From Lachnospiraceae bacterium (lineage in GTDB: Bacteria; Bacillota; Clostridia; Lachnospirales; Lachnospiraceae), in the NCBI GenBank assembly GCA_016284355.1, contig JAEEOQ010000137.1, positions 1 to 64,000 on the forward strand: DNA of 64,000 nucleotides. Reading direction: 5' to 3'. Below are positions 26,973 through 36,735 of this stretch, piece after piece; positions within the stretch are counted from its first letter, which is position 1; each line of letters begins with the position of its first letter. Under the pieces are notes generated by a model. It saw only the letters and a program-made list of their open reading frames with translations, made no database searches and had not been told where the DNA came from. The translations under genes and the position numbers were made by a program.

Positions 26973-28088
26973 ATGATCTTAGAGCTTAACCTTCAGTTCT
27001 TTGCCGAGGATGGTCCCGGCGGAGAAAAAACTGAAGAAGCCACTCCCAAAAAACTGCAGGATGCCAGAAAAGAGGGCCAGGTTGCAAGAAGTGTAGAACT
27101 TGTAAACGGCTTATCGCTTCTTGCCGCTTTCCTTTGCCTTAAGGTATTTGGAGGCTTTGTTGGAAGAGGTTTTGTTGAGAGCTTTGATGTTTTTTTGAAA
27201 AAGATTCCTGAGCTTACGAGACAGGAGTTTAATATAGCTACAACCCTTGGGGTTTTCCTTGAAGCGGTGCTTCTTACCGCTAAGTGCGTGCTTCCTGTGG
27301 TGGCTGCTTGTATGGTAATAGGCTTCCTCGGCAATGCACTTCAGTTTTCCTGGCAGGTTACAGGAAAACCGCTTATGCCAAAGTTTAATAAACTTAATCC
27401 CATAAGCGGATTTAAAAAGATGTTTTCTGCAGACAAGATTTTTGAACTTGTTAAGTCGGTTTTAAAGATCGGCATGATAATGATCGTTGTTTTTAACGCC
27501 ATGAAAGATAAATGGCCGTATCTGCTTAACCTTTATGATATCAGCTTTAATACGGCACTAACCGGACTTTACAATGAAGTTCTTAATCTTGCCATTGAAC
27601 TTTCTGCCATGTTTCTTATCATCGGCATTGCGGATTTTATCTACCAGAAGATGAAGTTTGCAAAAGAGATGCGTATGACAAAGCAGGAGATCAAAGACGA
27701 GTTTAAACAGAGCGAGGGTGATCCTCAGATCAAGGGTCAGATCCGTCAGAAGATGAGGGAAGCATCAAGAAGACGAATGATGCAGGAACTCCCTACAGCA
27801 GATGTAGTCATCACCAACCCTACCCATTTTGCGGTTGCGGTAAGGTATGACAGAGAAAGAGATGAAGCCCCGGTTATCGTGGCAAAGGGTGCCGACTATG
27901 TGGCTCGTACCATTAAGGAAAAAGCCGCAGAGTATGACATCGTTATAGTGGAAAATAAGCCTCTTGCACGTATGCTCTACTTTAATGTGGAGATAGGGGA
28001 TCAGATACCGCCTGAGCTTTATCAGATGGTGGCTGACGTGCTTGTATATGTATACAGGGTTAAAAACAAGACCTTAGAGGCAAGCTAG
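26973..28088 (+). CDS. flhB: Flagellar export substrate-specificity switch FlhB
   Basis: 371 residues from the ATG at 26973; an upstream in-frame TTG (26967) is too close to the GATGGTG site. FlhB blocks are clear: GEKTEEATPKKLQDARKEGQ, four membrane helices, and the self-cleaving NPTH in VVITNPTHFAVAVRYD. Autocleavage at N-P lets FlhB switch from hook to filament export together with FliK. Confidence 0.97.
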   Translation: MILELNLQFFAEDGPGGEKTEEATPKKLQDARKEGQVARSVELVNGLSLLAAFLCLKVFGGFVGRGFVESFDVFLKKIPELTRQEFNIATTLGVFLEAVLLTAKCVLPVVAACMVIGFLGNALQFSWQVTGKPLMPKFNKLNPISGFKKMFSADKIFELVKSVLKIGMIMIVVFNAMKDKWPYLLNLYDISFNTALTGLYNEVLNLAIELSAMFLIIGIADFIYQKMKFAKEMRMTKQEIKDEFKQSEGDPQIKGQIRQKMREASRRRMMQELPTADVVITNPTHFAVAVRYDRERDEAPVIVAKGADYVARTIKEKAAEYDIVIVENKPLARMLYFNVEIGDQIPPELYQMVADVLVYVYRVKNKTLEAS

Positions 28089-28126
28089 ATTTATATTAGA
28101 AATATTAAGGGATAGGAGATGAGAGC

Positions 28127-30163
28127 ATGAAAAAATCAGATATCGGACTTGGAGCCCTCATGCTCTGCGTTATCATCTTCCTTATTATCCCTATTCCTGC
28201 ATTTTTACTTGATGTTATGCAGGCGCTTAACCTTGCACTTGCCATGGTGATAATGTTTACCGCGCTTTTTTCAAGAGAAGCCCTTGAGATGTCAAGCTTC
28301 CCTACGGTTCTCCTTATTACCACCATTTTCCGTATCTCGCTTAATGTTTCTTCCACAAGACTTATCCTTATTTCCGGTAAAGCCGGTAATGTGGTCCAGG
28401 TTTTTGGTGAATTCGTGGGAGGCGGAAGCCTTGTAGTCGGAATAATCGTATTTATCATACTCATACTTGTTCAGTTCCTTGTTATCAACAAAGGTTCTGA
28501 GCGTGTTGCGGAAGTTTCTGCAAGATTTACACTTGATGCTATGCCGGGTAAACAGATGGCCATAGACGCCGATCTTAACACCGGTGCCATTTCAGACGAT
28601 CAGGCAAGAGAAAGACGTCAGAAGATTCAGGACGAGGCAGCCTTCTTTGGTTCTATGGACGGTGCTACGAAGTACGTTAAAGGAGATGCGGTCTCAGGAC
28701 TTATTATTACCCTTATCAACTTTGCGGGCGGTATGGCAACAGGTATGCTTATGCAGGGCATGGACGCCACCCAGGCCTTAAATAACTACACCATAGTTAC
28801 CATCGGTGACGGCCTTGTAAGCCAGGTGCCTTCACTCCTTATTTCCCTTGCAACAGGTATACTTGTAACAAAGGTAAGCAAGGAATCAGATATTGGAGAT
28901 GTGCTTGTTAAACAGCTTTTCTCCATTCCAAAGGTGCTTTATATAGTCGGAGCAGCCATGATGCTCCTTGGACTTTTTACTCCGCTTTCTGCTCTTATCT
29001 TCGTATTTTACGGAGTTATGTTTATACTTGCCGGCGTTATGATAAACAGACAGATAGCTACCGAGGCTATAGGAGAGCAGGTTAACGAGGAAGAAGTTGC
29101 GGCAGAAGAGATCAGGAAGCCTGAAAATGTTAATGCTCTTCTTAACGTAGACCCTATTGAGCTTGAGTTTGGTTACGGTATCATTCCTCTTGCAGATGTC
29201 AACCAGGGCGGCGACCTTCTTGACAGGGTTGTTATGATACGTAGACAGATAGCTATTGAGCTTGGATGCGTGGTTCCTATTATCCGTCTTCGTGATAATA
29301 TCCAGCTCAATCCAAACCAGTATGTTATCAAGATAAAAGGTGTACAGGTCAGTGAAGGCGAGATCCTTTTTGACCACTATATGGCCATGAACCCCGGCTA
29401 TGTAGAGGAAGAGATTACAGGTATCCCTACCTTTGAGCCTTCTTTCCATCTTCCTGCCATCTGGATAACAGAAAGCCAGAGAGAGCGTGCAGAGGCCATG
29501 GGTTACACAGTAGTAGACCCGCCTTCCATCATCGCCACTCATCTTACCGAAATCGTCAGAAGCCACATTCACGAGCTTCTCACAAGGCAGGATGTACAAA
29601 ATCTTATCAACAACATAAAAGATGCAAACGAAACCCTTATAAGCGAGCTTGTGCCTAAGCTCCTTGGGGTTGGCGAGATACAGAAAGTACTCCAGAATCT
29701 CCTTATGGAGGGCATTTCCATAAGAGATCTTGTTACAATATTTGAGACTCTTGCAGATTATGCTCCTACCACAAGAGATACGGATGTACTTACAGAATAC
29801 GTAAGACAGGCACTTAAACGTGCCATCAGCGGAAAATATTTTCCAAACGGAGAGAGTACCAGCGTTGTAACTCTTGACCCGGAGGTTGAGCAGACTATCA
29901 TGAATTCCGTTAAACAGACGGAAAACGGAGCTTACCTTACCATTGAGCCTGATGAGGCTCAAAAGATCATCAACTCCACAAGAGGACAGATCGAAAAGCT
30001 CGAAGAGCTTGGTAAGCAGCCTATCATACTTGCTTCTCCAATAGTCCGTATGTATTTTAAGAAGCTTACCCAGGACTATTTTCCGGACCTTATCGTGGTT
30101 TCATACAACGAGGTGGAATCCGATGTTGAACTCCAATCTGTTGGGATGGTGACTAAAGAATGA
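28127..30163 (+). CDS. flhA: Flagellar export gate protein FlhA
   Basis: 678 residues: eight predicted membrane helices in the first 330 residues, the FHIPEP-family loop LDAMPGKQMAIDADLNTG, and a large cytoplasmic domain forming the nonameric ring that docks export chaperones. AGGAGATGAG precedes the ATG. It overlaps flhF by four bases (ATGA). Confidence 0.98.
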   Translation: MKKSDIGLGALMLCVIIFLIIPIPAFLLDVMQALNLALAMVIMFTALFSREALEMSSFPTVLLITTIFRISLNVSSTRLILISGKAGNVVQVFGEFVGGGSLVVGIIVFIILILVQFLVINKGSERVAEVSARFTLDAMPGKQMAIDADLNTGAISDDQARERRQKIQDEAAFFGSMDGATKYVKGDAVSGLIITLINFAGGMATGMLMQGMDATQALNNYTIVTIGDGLVSQVPSLLISLATGILVTKVSKESDIGDVLVKQLFSIPKVLYIVGAAMMLLGLFTPLSALIFVFYGVMFILAGVMINRQIATEAIGEQVNEEEVAAEEIRKPENVNALLNVDPIELEFGYGIIPLADVNQGGDLLDRVVMIRRQIAIELGCVVPIIRLRDNIQLNPNQYVIKIKGVQVSEGEILFDHYMAMNPGYVEEEITGIPTFEPSFHLPAIWITESQRERAEAMGYTVVDPPSIIATHLTEIVRSHIHELLTRQDVQNLINNIKDANETLISELVPKLLGVGEIQKVLQNLLMEGISIRDLVTIFETLADYAPTTRDTDVLTEYVRQALKRAISGKYFPNGESTSVVTLDPEVEQTIMNSVKQTENGAYLTIEPDEAQKIINSTRGQIEKLEELGKQPIILASPIVRMYFKKLTQDYFPDLIVVSYNEVESDVELQSVGMVTKE

Positions 30164-31383
30164 TATTACAAAAGTATCAGGGGACAACTGAAAATGAGGC
30201 TGTGGAAGCAGCTAAAAGAGACCTTGGGGAAAGCGCCGTTATCATGCACAGGCGCATCGTAAAACCAAAAGGTTTTTATAAGCTGTTTAAAAAGCCTTAC
30301 TACGAGGTTACCGCAGGACTTGAAGAAAATATTACATACAAAAAAGAGGCAAAGGAAAGAGAAAGCGTGGCAAAGCCTCCTCAGGAAGAATCAGCCATAG
30401 AGCAAAAGCTTAATTCCCTTGCAAAGCTTATAGAAGAGCAGGTGGCAGCAACGGCTTCCTCATCAAAAGAGAGCGCAAGCCTTAAAAATGACCTTGAAGC
30501 GCTTGCAAAAGAGCCTTCGGAAGATAAAGAAAAAGACACTGAAAGCAAAGATATCCAGGAAGAGAAGGATATGGCAAGCGAAAAGCGTATAGCCTGTCTT
30601 CAGCTTATATACAATCAGCTTCTTGCCAGCGAAGTTGACGAAACATACGCAAATGAGCTTATCGGCGAGATAGAGGGTTCCCTTAAAAAGGATGCTACCA
30701 TAGACAACGTACTTGCTGCGGTATATCAGAAGATAGTTCTTAAGCTTGGAACGCCGTTTTCTCTTGAAGACATCGGCAAAGACGTTAAGTATATCTTCTT
30801 TATCGGGCCTACAGGCGTTGGAAAGACAACAACCATAGCAAAGATCGCATCTCTTTTCAAGCTTGTTAAAAAGACCAATCTTGCTCTTCTTACTGCAGAT
30901 ACATACCGTATCGCGGCAGTTGAGCAGCTTAACACATATGCGGGTATTCTTTCTGTTCCTTTAAAGGTTGTATATTCTGCATCAGAGCTTTCTGATGCAA
31001 AGCCTGAGATGGACGGCTTTGATATGGTACTTATTGATACAGCGGGAAGAAGCCACAAAAACAAAGAACAGACAGAGGATATAAAGAGATTTATTGATGC
31101 GATCCCTGAAAACGAGAGGGAAGTTTTCCTTGTTCTTTCAGCAGCTACAAAATACAAGGATCTTGTTCGTATCGTAGAAACATACAGTGAATTTACGGGC
31201 TTTAAGCTTATATTTACAAAACTTGATGAAACAGGAGCCATCGGCTGTATGTTTAACGTAAGGATGCTTACGGGCGCGCCTTTATCTTATATGACCTGGG
31301 GACAGCAGGTTCCCGACGATATAGGCAGGGTAGATGCCCAGGCCATCGCAAAGCAGCTTTTATCCGGCGGCGATAATACGTAA
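30160..31383 (+). CDS. flhF: SRP-type GTPase FlhF
   Basis: 407 residues. The N-terminal YQGTTENEAVEAAKRDLG and a charged linker precede the GTPase domain, with G1 GPTGVGKTTTIAKI, DTAGRSHKNKEQ and TKLDETGAIGCMFN. FlhF places the flagellum, working with FlhG next door. Start overlaps flhA. Confidence 0.96.
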   Translation: MILQKYQGTTENEAVEAAKRDLGESAVIMHRRIVKPKGFYKLFKKPYYEVTAGLEENITYKKEAKERESVAKPPQEESAIEQKLNSLAKLIEEQVAATASSSKESASLKNDLEALAKEPSEDKEKDTESKDIQEEKDMASEKRIACLQLIYNQLLASEVDETYANELIGEIEGSLKKDATIDNVLAAVYQKIVLKLGTPFSLEDIGKDVKYIFFIGPTGVGKTTTIAKIASLFKLVKKTNLALLTADTYRIAAVEQLNTYAGILSVPLKVVYSASELSDAKPEMDGFDMVLIDTAGRSHKNKEQTEDIKRFIDAIPENEREVFLVLSAATKYKDLVRIVETYSEFTGFKLIFTKLDETGAIGCMFNVRMLTGAPLSYMTWGQQVPDDIGRVDAQAIAKQLLSGGDNT

Positions 31384-31410
31384 CCTTACGTAATCTTAAA
31401 GGGGGATAAT

Positions 31411-32286
31411 ATGGATCAGGCAACAGCACTCAGAGAACTGGTCAGAAACAGTAAGCCTACTCCGATAAATGCGCGTGTTATCACAGTTACAAGCGGAAAG
31501 GGTGGCGTAGGCAAGTCAAGTGTGGCCGTCAACCTTGCGATCGCTTTTGCAAAGCAGGGAAGAAGGGTCATAATCCTTGATGCGGATTTTGGTCTTGCAA
31601 ACGTTGAGGTTATGCTTGGAGTGAGACCTACAAGCAACCTTGCTGACCTTATGTTCAGAAATAAAAGTATAAAAGATATCATTACTGAAGGGCCAAACGG
31701 CATCGGGTTTATATCCGGCGGCTCCGGCATTCAGGAAATGACAAACCTTAGCAAAGAACAGCTTATCAATCTTTCAGCCAGGCTAACAGAACTTGATGAG
31801 CTAAGCGATATAATAATAATCGATACGGGAGCAGGTATAAGTGACGCGGTTATGGAATTTGTCATGGCGTCTTCTGAGGTGCTTCTTGTAGCTACTCCGG
31901 AGCCTACATCAATCACTGATGCCTATGCTCTTTTAAAGACGCTTAACAAAAAGACGGCATTTGTAAAGGAACACTCTAAAATTCAGCTTATAGCAAACAG
32001 AGTGGGAGATCCCGATGAGGGTCTTGAACTTTACAACAAGCTTAGCCTTGTAGTAGGAAAATTCCTTGATATTTCAATTTCCTACCTTGGAAGCGTTCCA
32101 AAAGACAATCTTATGGTCAAGTCTGTGATGATGCAAAAACCGGTTATGGCATCATATCCGGAATCGCAGGCTGCAAGGTCGTTTGAAAACCTTGCTTCAA
32201 AAATGCTTGGCCTTGAACCGGTGGCACCATCGGGAAGAAGAGGGATAGCGGGACTGTTTTTTTCAGTACTCGGAAGAAGACAATAA
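31411..32286 (+). CDS. flhG: MinD-like ATPase FlhG (YlxH)
   Basis: 291 residues. The deviant Walker A SGKGGVGKSSVAVNLA and DADFGLANVEVMLG mark a ParA/MinD ATPase of the FlhG type. It stimulates FlhF GTPase and limits flagellar number. AAGGGGG precedes the ATG, 27 bases after flhF. Confidence 0.95.
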   Translation: MDQATALRELVRNSKPTPINARVITVTSGKGGVGKSSVAVNLAIAFAKQGRRVIILDADFGLANVEVMLGVRPTSNLADLMFRNKSIKDIITEGPNGIGFISGGSGIQEMTNLSKEQLINLSARLTELDELSDIIIIDTGAGISDAVMEFVMASSEVLLVATPEPTSITDAYALLKTLNKKTAFVKEHSKIQLIANRVGDPDEGLELYNKLSLVVGKFLDISISYLGSVPKDNLMVKSVMMQKPVMASYPESQAARSFENLASKMLGLEPVAPSGRRGIAGLFFSVLGRRQ

Positions 32287-32307
32287 ATCACGGGAGGCAA
32301 AAAGGAT

Positions 32308-33069
32308 ATGATTTCAGATACTTTGGGGATTGGGGATAAGATCGATGTCCTTAAGTGGGAGAATGCGGTAAACAAGGACGGGGAGCTTATGGCTCTTACC
32401 AGCAGGATCCTTGATTTTGTGGATGAAAAAACAATAAAAATATTAATGCCGATGGATAAGAGCAGGATCGTTCCTTTAGGAGCGGGAGAAACCTACTCTA
32501 TGTACTTTTATACCAAGGTCGGCACTTATATGTCAAAGGCTACGGTTAAAGACAGGTTTTCAGACGAGGGAATGGGTATCCTTGTTGTAGAACTTGTTTC
32601 ATCTCTTGAGAAGCTTCAAAGAAGGCGTTTTTTCAGGGTGGAATGCGTACTTGACATTCAGTCCCATGTCCTTACGGAAAAAGAGCGTGAGATATTAGAA
32701 GAAGCAGAAAGGGATCTTTCTTCCATGGCAAAGATGGATTACCTTATTAACAGCATCGCCATAAAGCAGGATGAATGGGAGACCGGTATGATAACCGATA
32801 TCTCGGGAGGCGGTATCTGCTATATTACAAAAGTTGAAAAGCACAAAGGAGATATCATCCTTCTTTCTATGGAACTTGTAAACGGACCTGAGGCCAGAAA
32901 CCACAAGATCCTTGCAAGAAATCTTTCTTCGGCTCCGATTGAAAAGAAACCGGGATTTTTTGAAAACAGAGCCCAGTTTATAAAACTGTCAACTGTCGAA
33001 AGAGAAGAGATAATAAGATTTGTTTTTGAAGAAGACAGAAAAAAGAGAAAAAGAGAGAGAGGTAACTAA
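32308..33069 (+). CDS. PilZ-domain flagellar brake protein (YcgR/YpfA type)
   Basis: 253 residues. An N-terminal YcgR-like domain (about 1-105) is followed by a PilZ domain with the c-di-GMP motifs intact: RRRFFRVEC (RxxxR) and DISGGG ([D/N]xSxxG). A stretch of about 35 extra residues (about 118-152) lies between them. PilZ proteins of this kind slow or stop the motor when c-di-GMP is high. Its place between flhG and cheB ties c-di-GMP control to the flagellar locus. No cyclase or phosphodiesterase is in the window. Ends in a very basic tail (EEDRKKRKRERGN). Confidence 0.88.
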   Translation: MISDTLGIGDKIDVLKWENAVNKDGELMALTSRILDFVDEKTIKILMPMDKSRIVPLGAGETYSMYFYTKVGTYMSKATVKDRFSDEGMGILVVELVSSLEKLQRRRFFRVECVLDIQSHVLTEKEREILEEAERDLSSMAKMDYLINSIAIKQDEWETGMITDISGGGICYITKVEKHKGDIILLSMELVNGPEARNHKILARNLSSAPIEKKPGFFENRAQFIKLSTVEREEIIRFVFEEDRKKRKRERGN

Positions 33070-33070
33070 T

Positions 33071-34150
33071 ATGAGCGCAAATTGTAAGAATATTTTAATA
33101 ATTGATGACTCTGCACTCATGAGAAGGGTGCTCTCTGATATAATAAATTCTGATGAAAGATTTACTGTGTCCGATTCAGCGGTAAACGGCCTTGAAGGAC
33201 TCGAGCTCATCAAAAAGAACTATAGCTCCTACGGAGCTGTTATCCTGGACATTAACATGCCTAAGATGAACGGTATCCAGATGCTTGAAGAGCTTGAGAA
33301 ATCCGGTATCAAGATTCCTGTTATCATTGTCAGCACTATCGCGCGTGAAGGTGCGGCAGAGACCATCAGATGTCTTGAACTCGGAGCTTTTGACTTCGTT
33401 ACCAAGCCTGATTCATTTGCGGAAGCAAAGAGCGACAGCTTCAAAAAGAAGATAGTTGACATGCTTTGTTCAGCCATCAAAGAACCGATTGATTTTTCAG
33501 GGTTCTCTGTTCCAAAGCCTGAGCCTCCTAAGCCCCAGTTTGTTAAATCAGAGAGGCGTAAAGTTACAAAGGGCAAAAAGCTTGTCGCACTTGCCTGCTC
33601 CACAGGAGGCCCGAAGGCTCTCCAGCAGGTTATACCTTATCTTCCCGCAAACCTTGACGCACCGGTTCTTATCGTTCAGCACATGCCTGAAGGTTTCACC
33701 CTTTCTTTAGCTAACAGACTCGGTGAAATGGGAACCATAGCGGTTAAGGAAGCCCAGGATGGTGAGATCATCAAGAAGGGCCAAGTATATATGGCTAAGG
33801 GTGGCTATCAGATGAGACTTGAACAGTCCGCAGGAGAAAGCTACCTCACACTTTCAAAGGATCCGCCTAGAGGAGGTCTTAGACCTTGCGCTGACATTAT
33901 GTATGAATCACTTATGGGCACCGATTATGACCTTATCTGTTGCGTTGTTCTTACAGGTATGGGCGGCGACGGATCACAGGGAATCACGCAACTAAATGAC
34001 ACTAACAACATTTACGTGATCGCACAGGACGAAGAGACATGTACCGTATACGGTATGCCTAAGATGGCCTACGAAACGGGACTTGTGGATGAAGTACATC
34101 CTTTAAACATGATAGCCGATGCGATCACCAGAGCCGTGGGGGTGCAATAG
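33071..34150 (+). CDS. cheB: Chemotaxis methylesterase CheB
   Basis: 359 residues from the ATG at 33071, one base after the PilZ gene; the upstream extension in frame would overlap that gene. Receiver domain with phosphoacceptor D60 (VILDINMPKMNG), linker, and methylesterase domain with the catalytic Ser in CSTGGPKAL, His in VQHMPEGF and Asp in GMGGDG. It demethylates and deamidates receptors for adaptation. CheR, its opponent, is not in the window. Confidence 0.97.
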   Translation: MSANCKNILIIDDSALMRRVLSDIINSDERFTVSDSAVNGLEGLELIKKNYSSYGAVILDINMPKMNGIQMLEELEKSGIKIPVIIVSTIAREGAAETIRCLELGAFDFVTKPDSFAEAKSDSFKKKIVDMLCSAIKEPIDFSGFSVPKPEPPKPQFVKSERRKVTKGKKLVALACSTGGPKALQQVIPYLPANLDAPVLIVQHMPEGFTLSLANRLGEMGTIAVKEAQDGEIIKKGQVYMAKGGYQMRLEQSAGESYLTLSKDPPRGGLRPCADIMYESLMGTDYDLICCVVLTGMGGDGSQGITQLNDTNNIYVIAQDEETCTVYGMPKMAYETGLVDEVHPLNMIADAITRAVGVQ

Positions 34151-34151
34151 T

Positions 34152-36257
34152 ATGGATGTAAGCCAGTACCTAGAAATCTTTGTTGATGAAACCAAGGAAC
34201 ATCTTCAGAGCCTTAACGAACAGATCCTTATACTCGAAAAAGAGCCTGACAGCAAGGAACCTATTCAGGAAATTTTCCGTGCTGCCCATTCTCTTAAGGG
34301 TATGGCAGGAACCATGGGATATAAGCGTATGCAGCGTCTTACCCATGATCTTGAAAATGTCTTTTCTGAGATCCGTGAAGGCAAGATGGGTGTTACCGAT
34401 GAACTCGTCGATGTTTTATTCCGTGGTCTTGATGCTCTTGAAGGATATCTTGACAATATCATAAACACTCAGGATGAGGGTGATAATGATAATGAAGATA
34501 TCATCCAGGACCTTGACCGTATTCTTAAAGCCGGAACAGGCGCAGGCGGAGCAGCAGCTCCGGCACCGGCAGCAAAAGAAGAAGCTGCGCAGACAGCAAC
34601 AGCTACAGCAGCGGCACCTGCAGCTGCAGATGACAAAGCTAAATATCACAGCCTTGTACTTGCTGAGCATGAAGCAAATGCAGCACAAAAAGCTGTTGAA
34701 GAAAAGAAGAACGTATTCGGTCTTACCGTATACATTCAGGAAACCTGTCTTCTTAAGGCAGCAAGAGCTTTCCTTGTATTTAAAGCTCTTGAGCCTCTTG
34801 GAGATGTTATCAAAGCTGAGCCTAACGTACAGGATATTGAAGATGAGAGATTTGATTTTGATTTCTCACTTATCCTTGTAACAGAGGCTGACATGGACAA
34901 AGTCAAAGAAGCAGTTATGTCTGTTTCTGAGATCGGCGAGTGCTTTATCGGCGCAGTTGATCCTGCCAACCATGTTGAAGGCGGAGACAAGAAAGAAGAA
35001 TCTGCAGAAGCTAAACCTGCAGAGAAGAAAGAAGCTCCTAAGGCTGCAGCAGCAGGCGGAGCAGCAAAAGCTCCTGCAAAAACTACAGGAAAAGCAGTTG
35101 TTAACCGTTCGGTACGTGTTGATATCGAAAAGCTCGATGGTCTTATGAACCTTGTATCAGAGCTTATCATTGCCAAGAACGGTCTTGTAAGTATGTCCGG
35201 CGGCGATACCGAAAATAAGGACATGCAGGGCTTTAATGAACAGATCGAATACCTTGAGACAGTTACCACAAATCTTCATGAGACAGTTATGAAGGTTCGA
35301 ATGGTTCCTATCGAGAGCGTAGTTAATAAGTTCCCACGTATGATCCGTGACTTATCAAAGAAACTTGATAAGAAGATGGAATTATACATGACAGGTGAGG
35401 ATACAGAACTTGACCGTACCGTAGTAGACGAGATCGGTGATCCTCTTATGCATCTCCTTCGTAACTCTGCAGACCACGGTCTTGAGTCAAACGAAGAGAG
35501 AGTTAAGCTTGGCAAGCCTGAGGTTGGTAGCATTTTCCTTGATGCTTACCAGGAGGGCAACAACGTTGTCATCGAAGTTAGAGATGACGGTGCCGGCATC
35601 AATATCGAGAAAGTTAAAAAGAAAGCCGTTGAGCGTGGAATGTTTACAGAAGAGCAGGCAGAGGCTCTTTCAGATAAAGAGACCATCGATCTTCTTTTCC
35701 TTCCATCATTCTCAACAGCAGACAAGATCTCAGACGTTTCAGGTCGAGGCGTTGGTCTTGACGTTGTTAAGACAAATATCGAGTCCCTTGGCGGCAGCAT
35801 CGAAGCTAAGACAAAGAAGGGCGAAGGCTCAAGCTTTATCGTAAGACTTCCTCTTACACTTGCTATCGTACAGGCTCTTATGGTTGAACTTGGTCAGGAA
35901 AAATACGCTATTCCTCTTGGAAGTATCCAGACAATCGAGAATATTTCCAAAGATGAGATCAAGTATGTACAGAATAAAGAAGTTATCCACTTAAGAGGTA
36001 ACGTTATTCCTCTTATCCGTCTTGATGAGCTTCTTGATGTTGACAGAGGAGATGCGGCAGAAGAGAACCTTACTGTTGTTATCGTATCCAAGGGCGAAAG
36101 CCTTGCAGGTCTTGTTGTTGATAATCTCATCGGTCAGCAGGAGATCGTTATTAAGTCGATCGGAAAGTTTATCAGCTACAGCAAGGTTATCAGTGGTGCT
36201 ACGATCCTCGGCGATGGCGGTGTTGCACTCATCATTGATCCTAATGTATTGTTATAG
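34152..36257 (+). CDS. cheA: Chemotaxis histidine kinase CheA
   Basis: 701 residues from the ATG at 34152 (MDVSQYLEIFVDE), one base after the cheB stop, with GGGGGTG upstream. P1 holds the phosphorylated H46 in FRAAHSLKGMAG. An Ala-rich linker leads to a P2-like CheY-binding domain (about 178-280), a second Ala/Lys-rich linker, then P3 dimerisation (RVDIEKLDGLMNLVSELI), P4 kinase (HLLRNSADHGLES) and P5 CheW-like domain. It phosphorylates CheY and CheB. Confidence 0.97.
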   Translation: MDVSQYLEIFVDETKEHLQSLNEQILILEKEPDSKEPIQEIFRAAHSLKGMAGTMGYKRMQRLTHDLENVFSEIREGKMGVTDELVDVLFRGLDALEGYLDNIINTQDEGDNDNEDIIQDLDRILKAGTGAGGAAAPAPAAKEEAAQTATATAAAPAAADDKAKYHSLVLAEHEANAAQKAVEEKKNVFGLTVYIQETCLLKAARAFLVFKALEPLGDVIKAEPNVQDIEDERFDFDFSLILVTEADMDKVKEAVMSVSEIGECFIGAVDPANHVEGGDKKEESAEAKPAEKKEAPKAAAAGGAAKAPAKTTGKAVVNRSVRVDIEKLDGLMNLVSELIIAKNGLVSMSGGDTENKDMQGFNEQIEYLETVTTNLHETVMKVRMVPIESVVNKFPRMIRDLSKKLDKKMELYMTGEDTELDRTVVDEIGDPLMHLLRNSADHGLESNEERVKLGKPEVGSIFLDAYQEGNNVVIEVRDDGAGINIEKVKKKAVERGMFTEEQAEALSDKETIDLLFLPSFSTADKISDVSGRGVGLDVVKTNIESLGGSIEAKTKKGEGSSFIVRLPLTLAIVQALMVELGQEKYAIPLGSIQTIENISKDEIKYVQNKEVIHLRGNVIPLIRLDELLDVDRGDAAEENLTVVIVSKGESLAGLVVDNLIGQQEIVIKSIGKFISYSKVISGATILGDGGVALIIDPNVLL

Positions 36258-36268
36258 GAGGGGTAGTC

Positions 36269-36733
36269 ATGGATAAGAACGTAGTAGTTGAAGAGACAAA
36301 GCAGTATATTGTAGCCAAACTTGATATTGAGCAGTTCGGTATTGATATCGGCTACATTGACAATATTGTCAGAATGCAGAAGATTACCAGAATTCCTAAG
36401 TCACAGCGTTACTTCAAGGGTGTTATCAATCTCCGTGGTGAGGTTATCCCTGTTATGAGCTTAAGACTTAAGTTCGATCTTGATGATGACGTTATCACAA
36501 ACGCGTCAAGGATCATCATAATCAAACTTGAGAATTCAGGTATGGTTGGCCTTATCGTTGATGAGGTTAAGGAAGTTGTTACACTTTCCTCAAGCGAGGT
36601 TGAAAAGCCTAAAGCTTCAAAGGACAGCAAGAACAACGAAATGCAGAGATTCCTTGCAGGTATCGGTAAACACGGCGATACGTTAATCTCGCTTCTTAAT
36701 ATCAACAATGTTGTTATGGATAAGGAGAATTAG
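36269..36733 (+). CDS. cheW: Chemotaxis coupling protein CheW
   Basis: 154 residues, one CheW domain with KGVINLRGEVIPVMSLRLKF and VGLIVDEVKEVVTL. It couples receptors to CheA. AGGAGGGG precedes the ATG, 11 bases after cheA. Confidence 0.96.
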   Translation: MDKNVVVEETKQYIVAKLDIEQFGIDIGYIDNIVRMQKITRIPKSQRYFKGVINLRGEVIPVMSLRLKFDLDDDVITNASRIIIIKLENSGMVGLIVDEVKEVVTLSSSEVEKPKASKDSKNNEMQRFLAGIGKHGDTLISLLNINNVVMDKEN

Positions 36734-36735
36734 CG

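Noticed and set aside
28886-29962. A 358-codon open frame antisense to flhA
   Set aside because: No ribosome site, composition is that of a reverse-complement shadow (Tyr, Leu, Lys and Cys heavy), and flhA on the other strand is a clear full-length gene.
33020-33070. Upstream extension of cheB overlapping the PilZ gene
   Set aside because: The added residues are basic low-complexity and the receiver domain plus ribosome site fit the ATG at 33071.
34736-35269. A 177-codon open frame antisense to cheA
   Set aside because: Ser-rich shadow of the conserved cheA linker and P3 region; no start signals.
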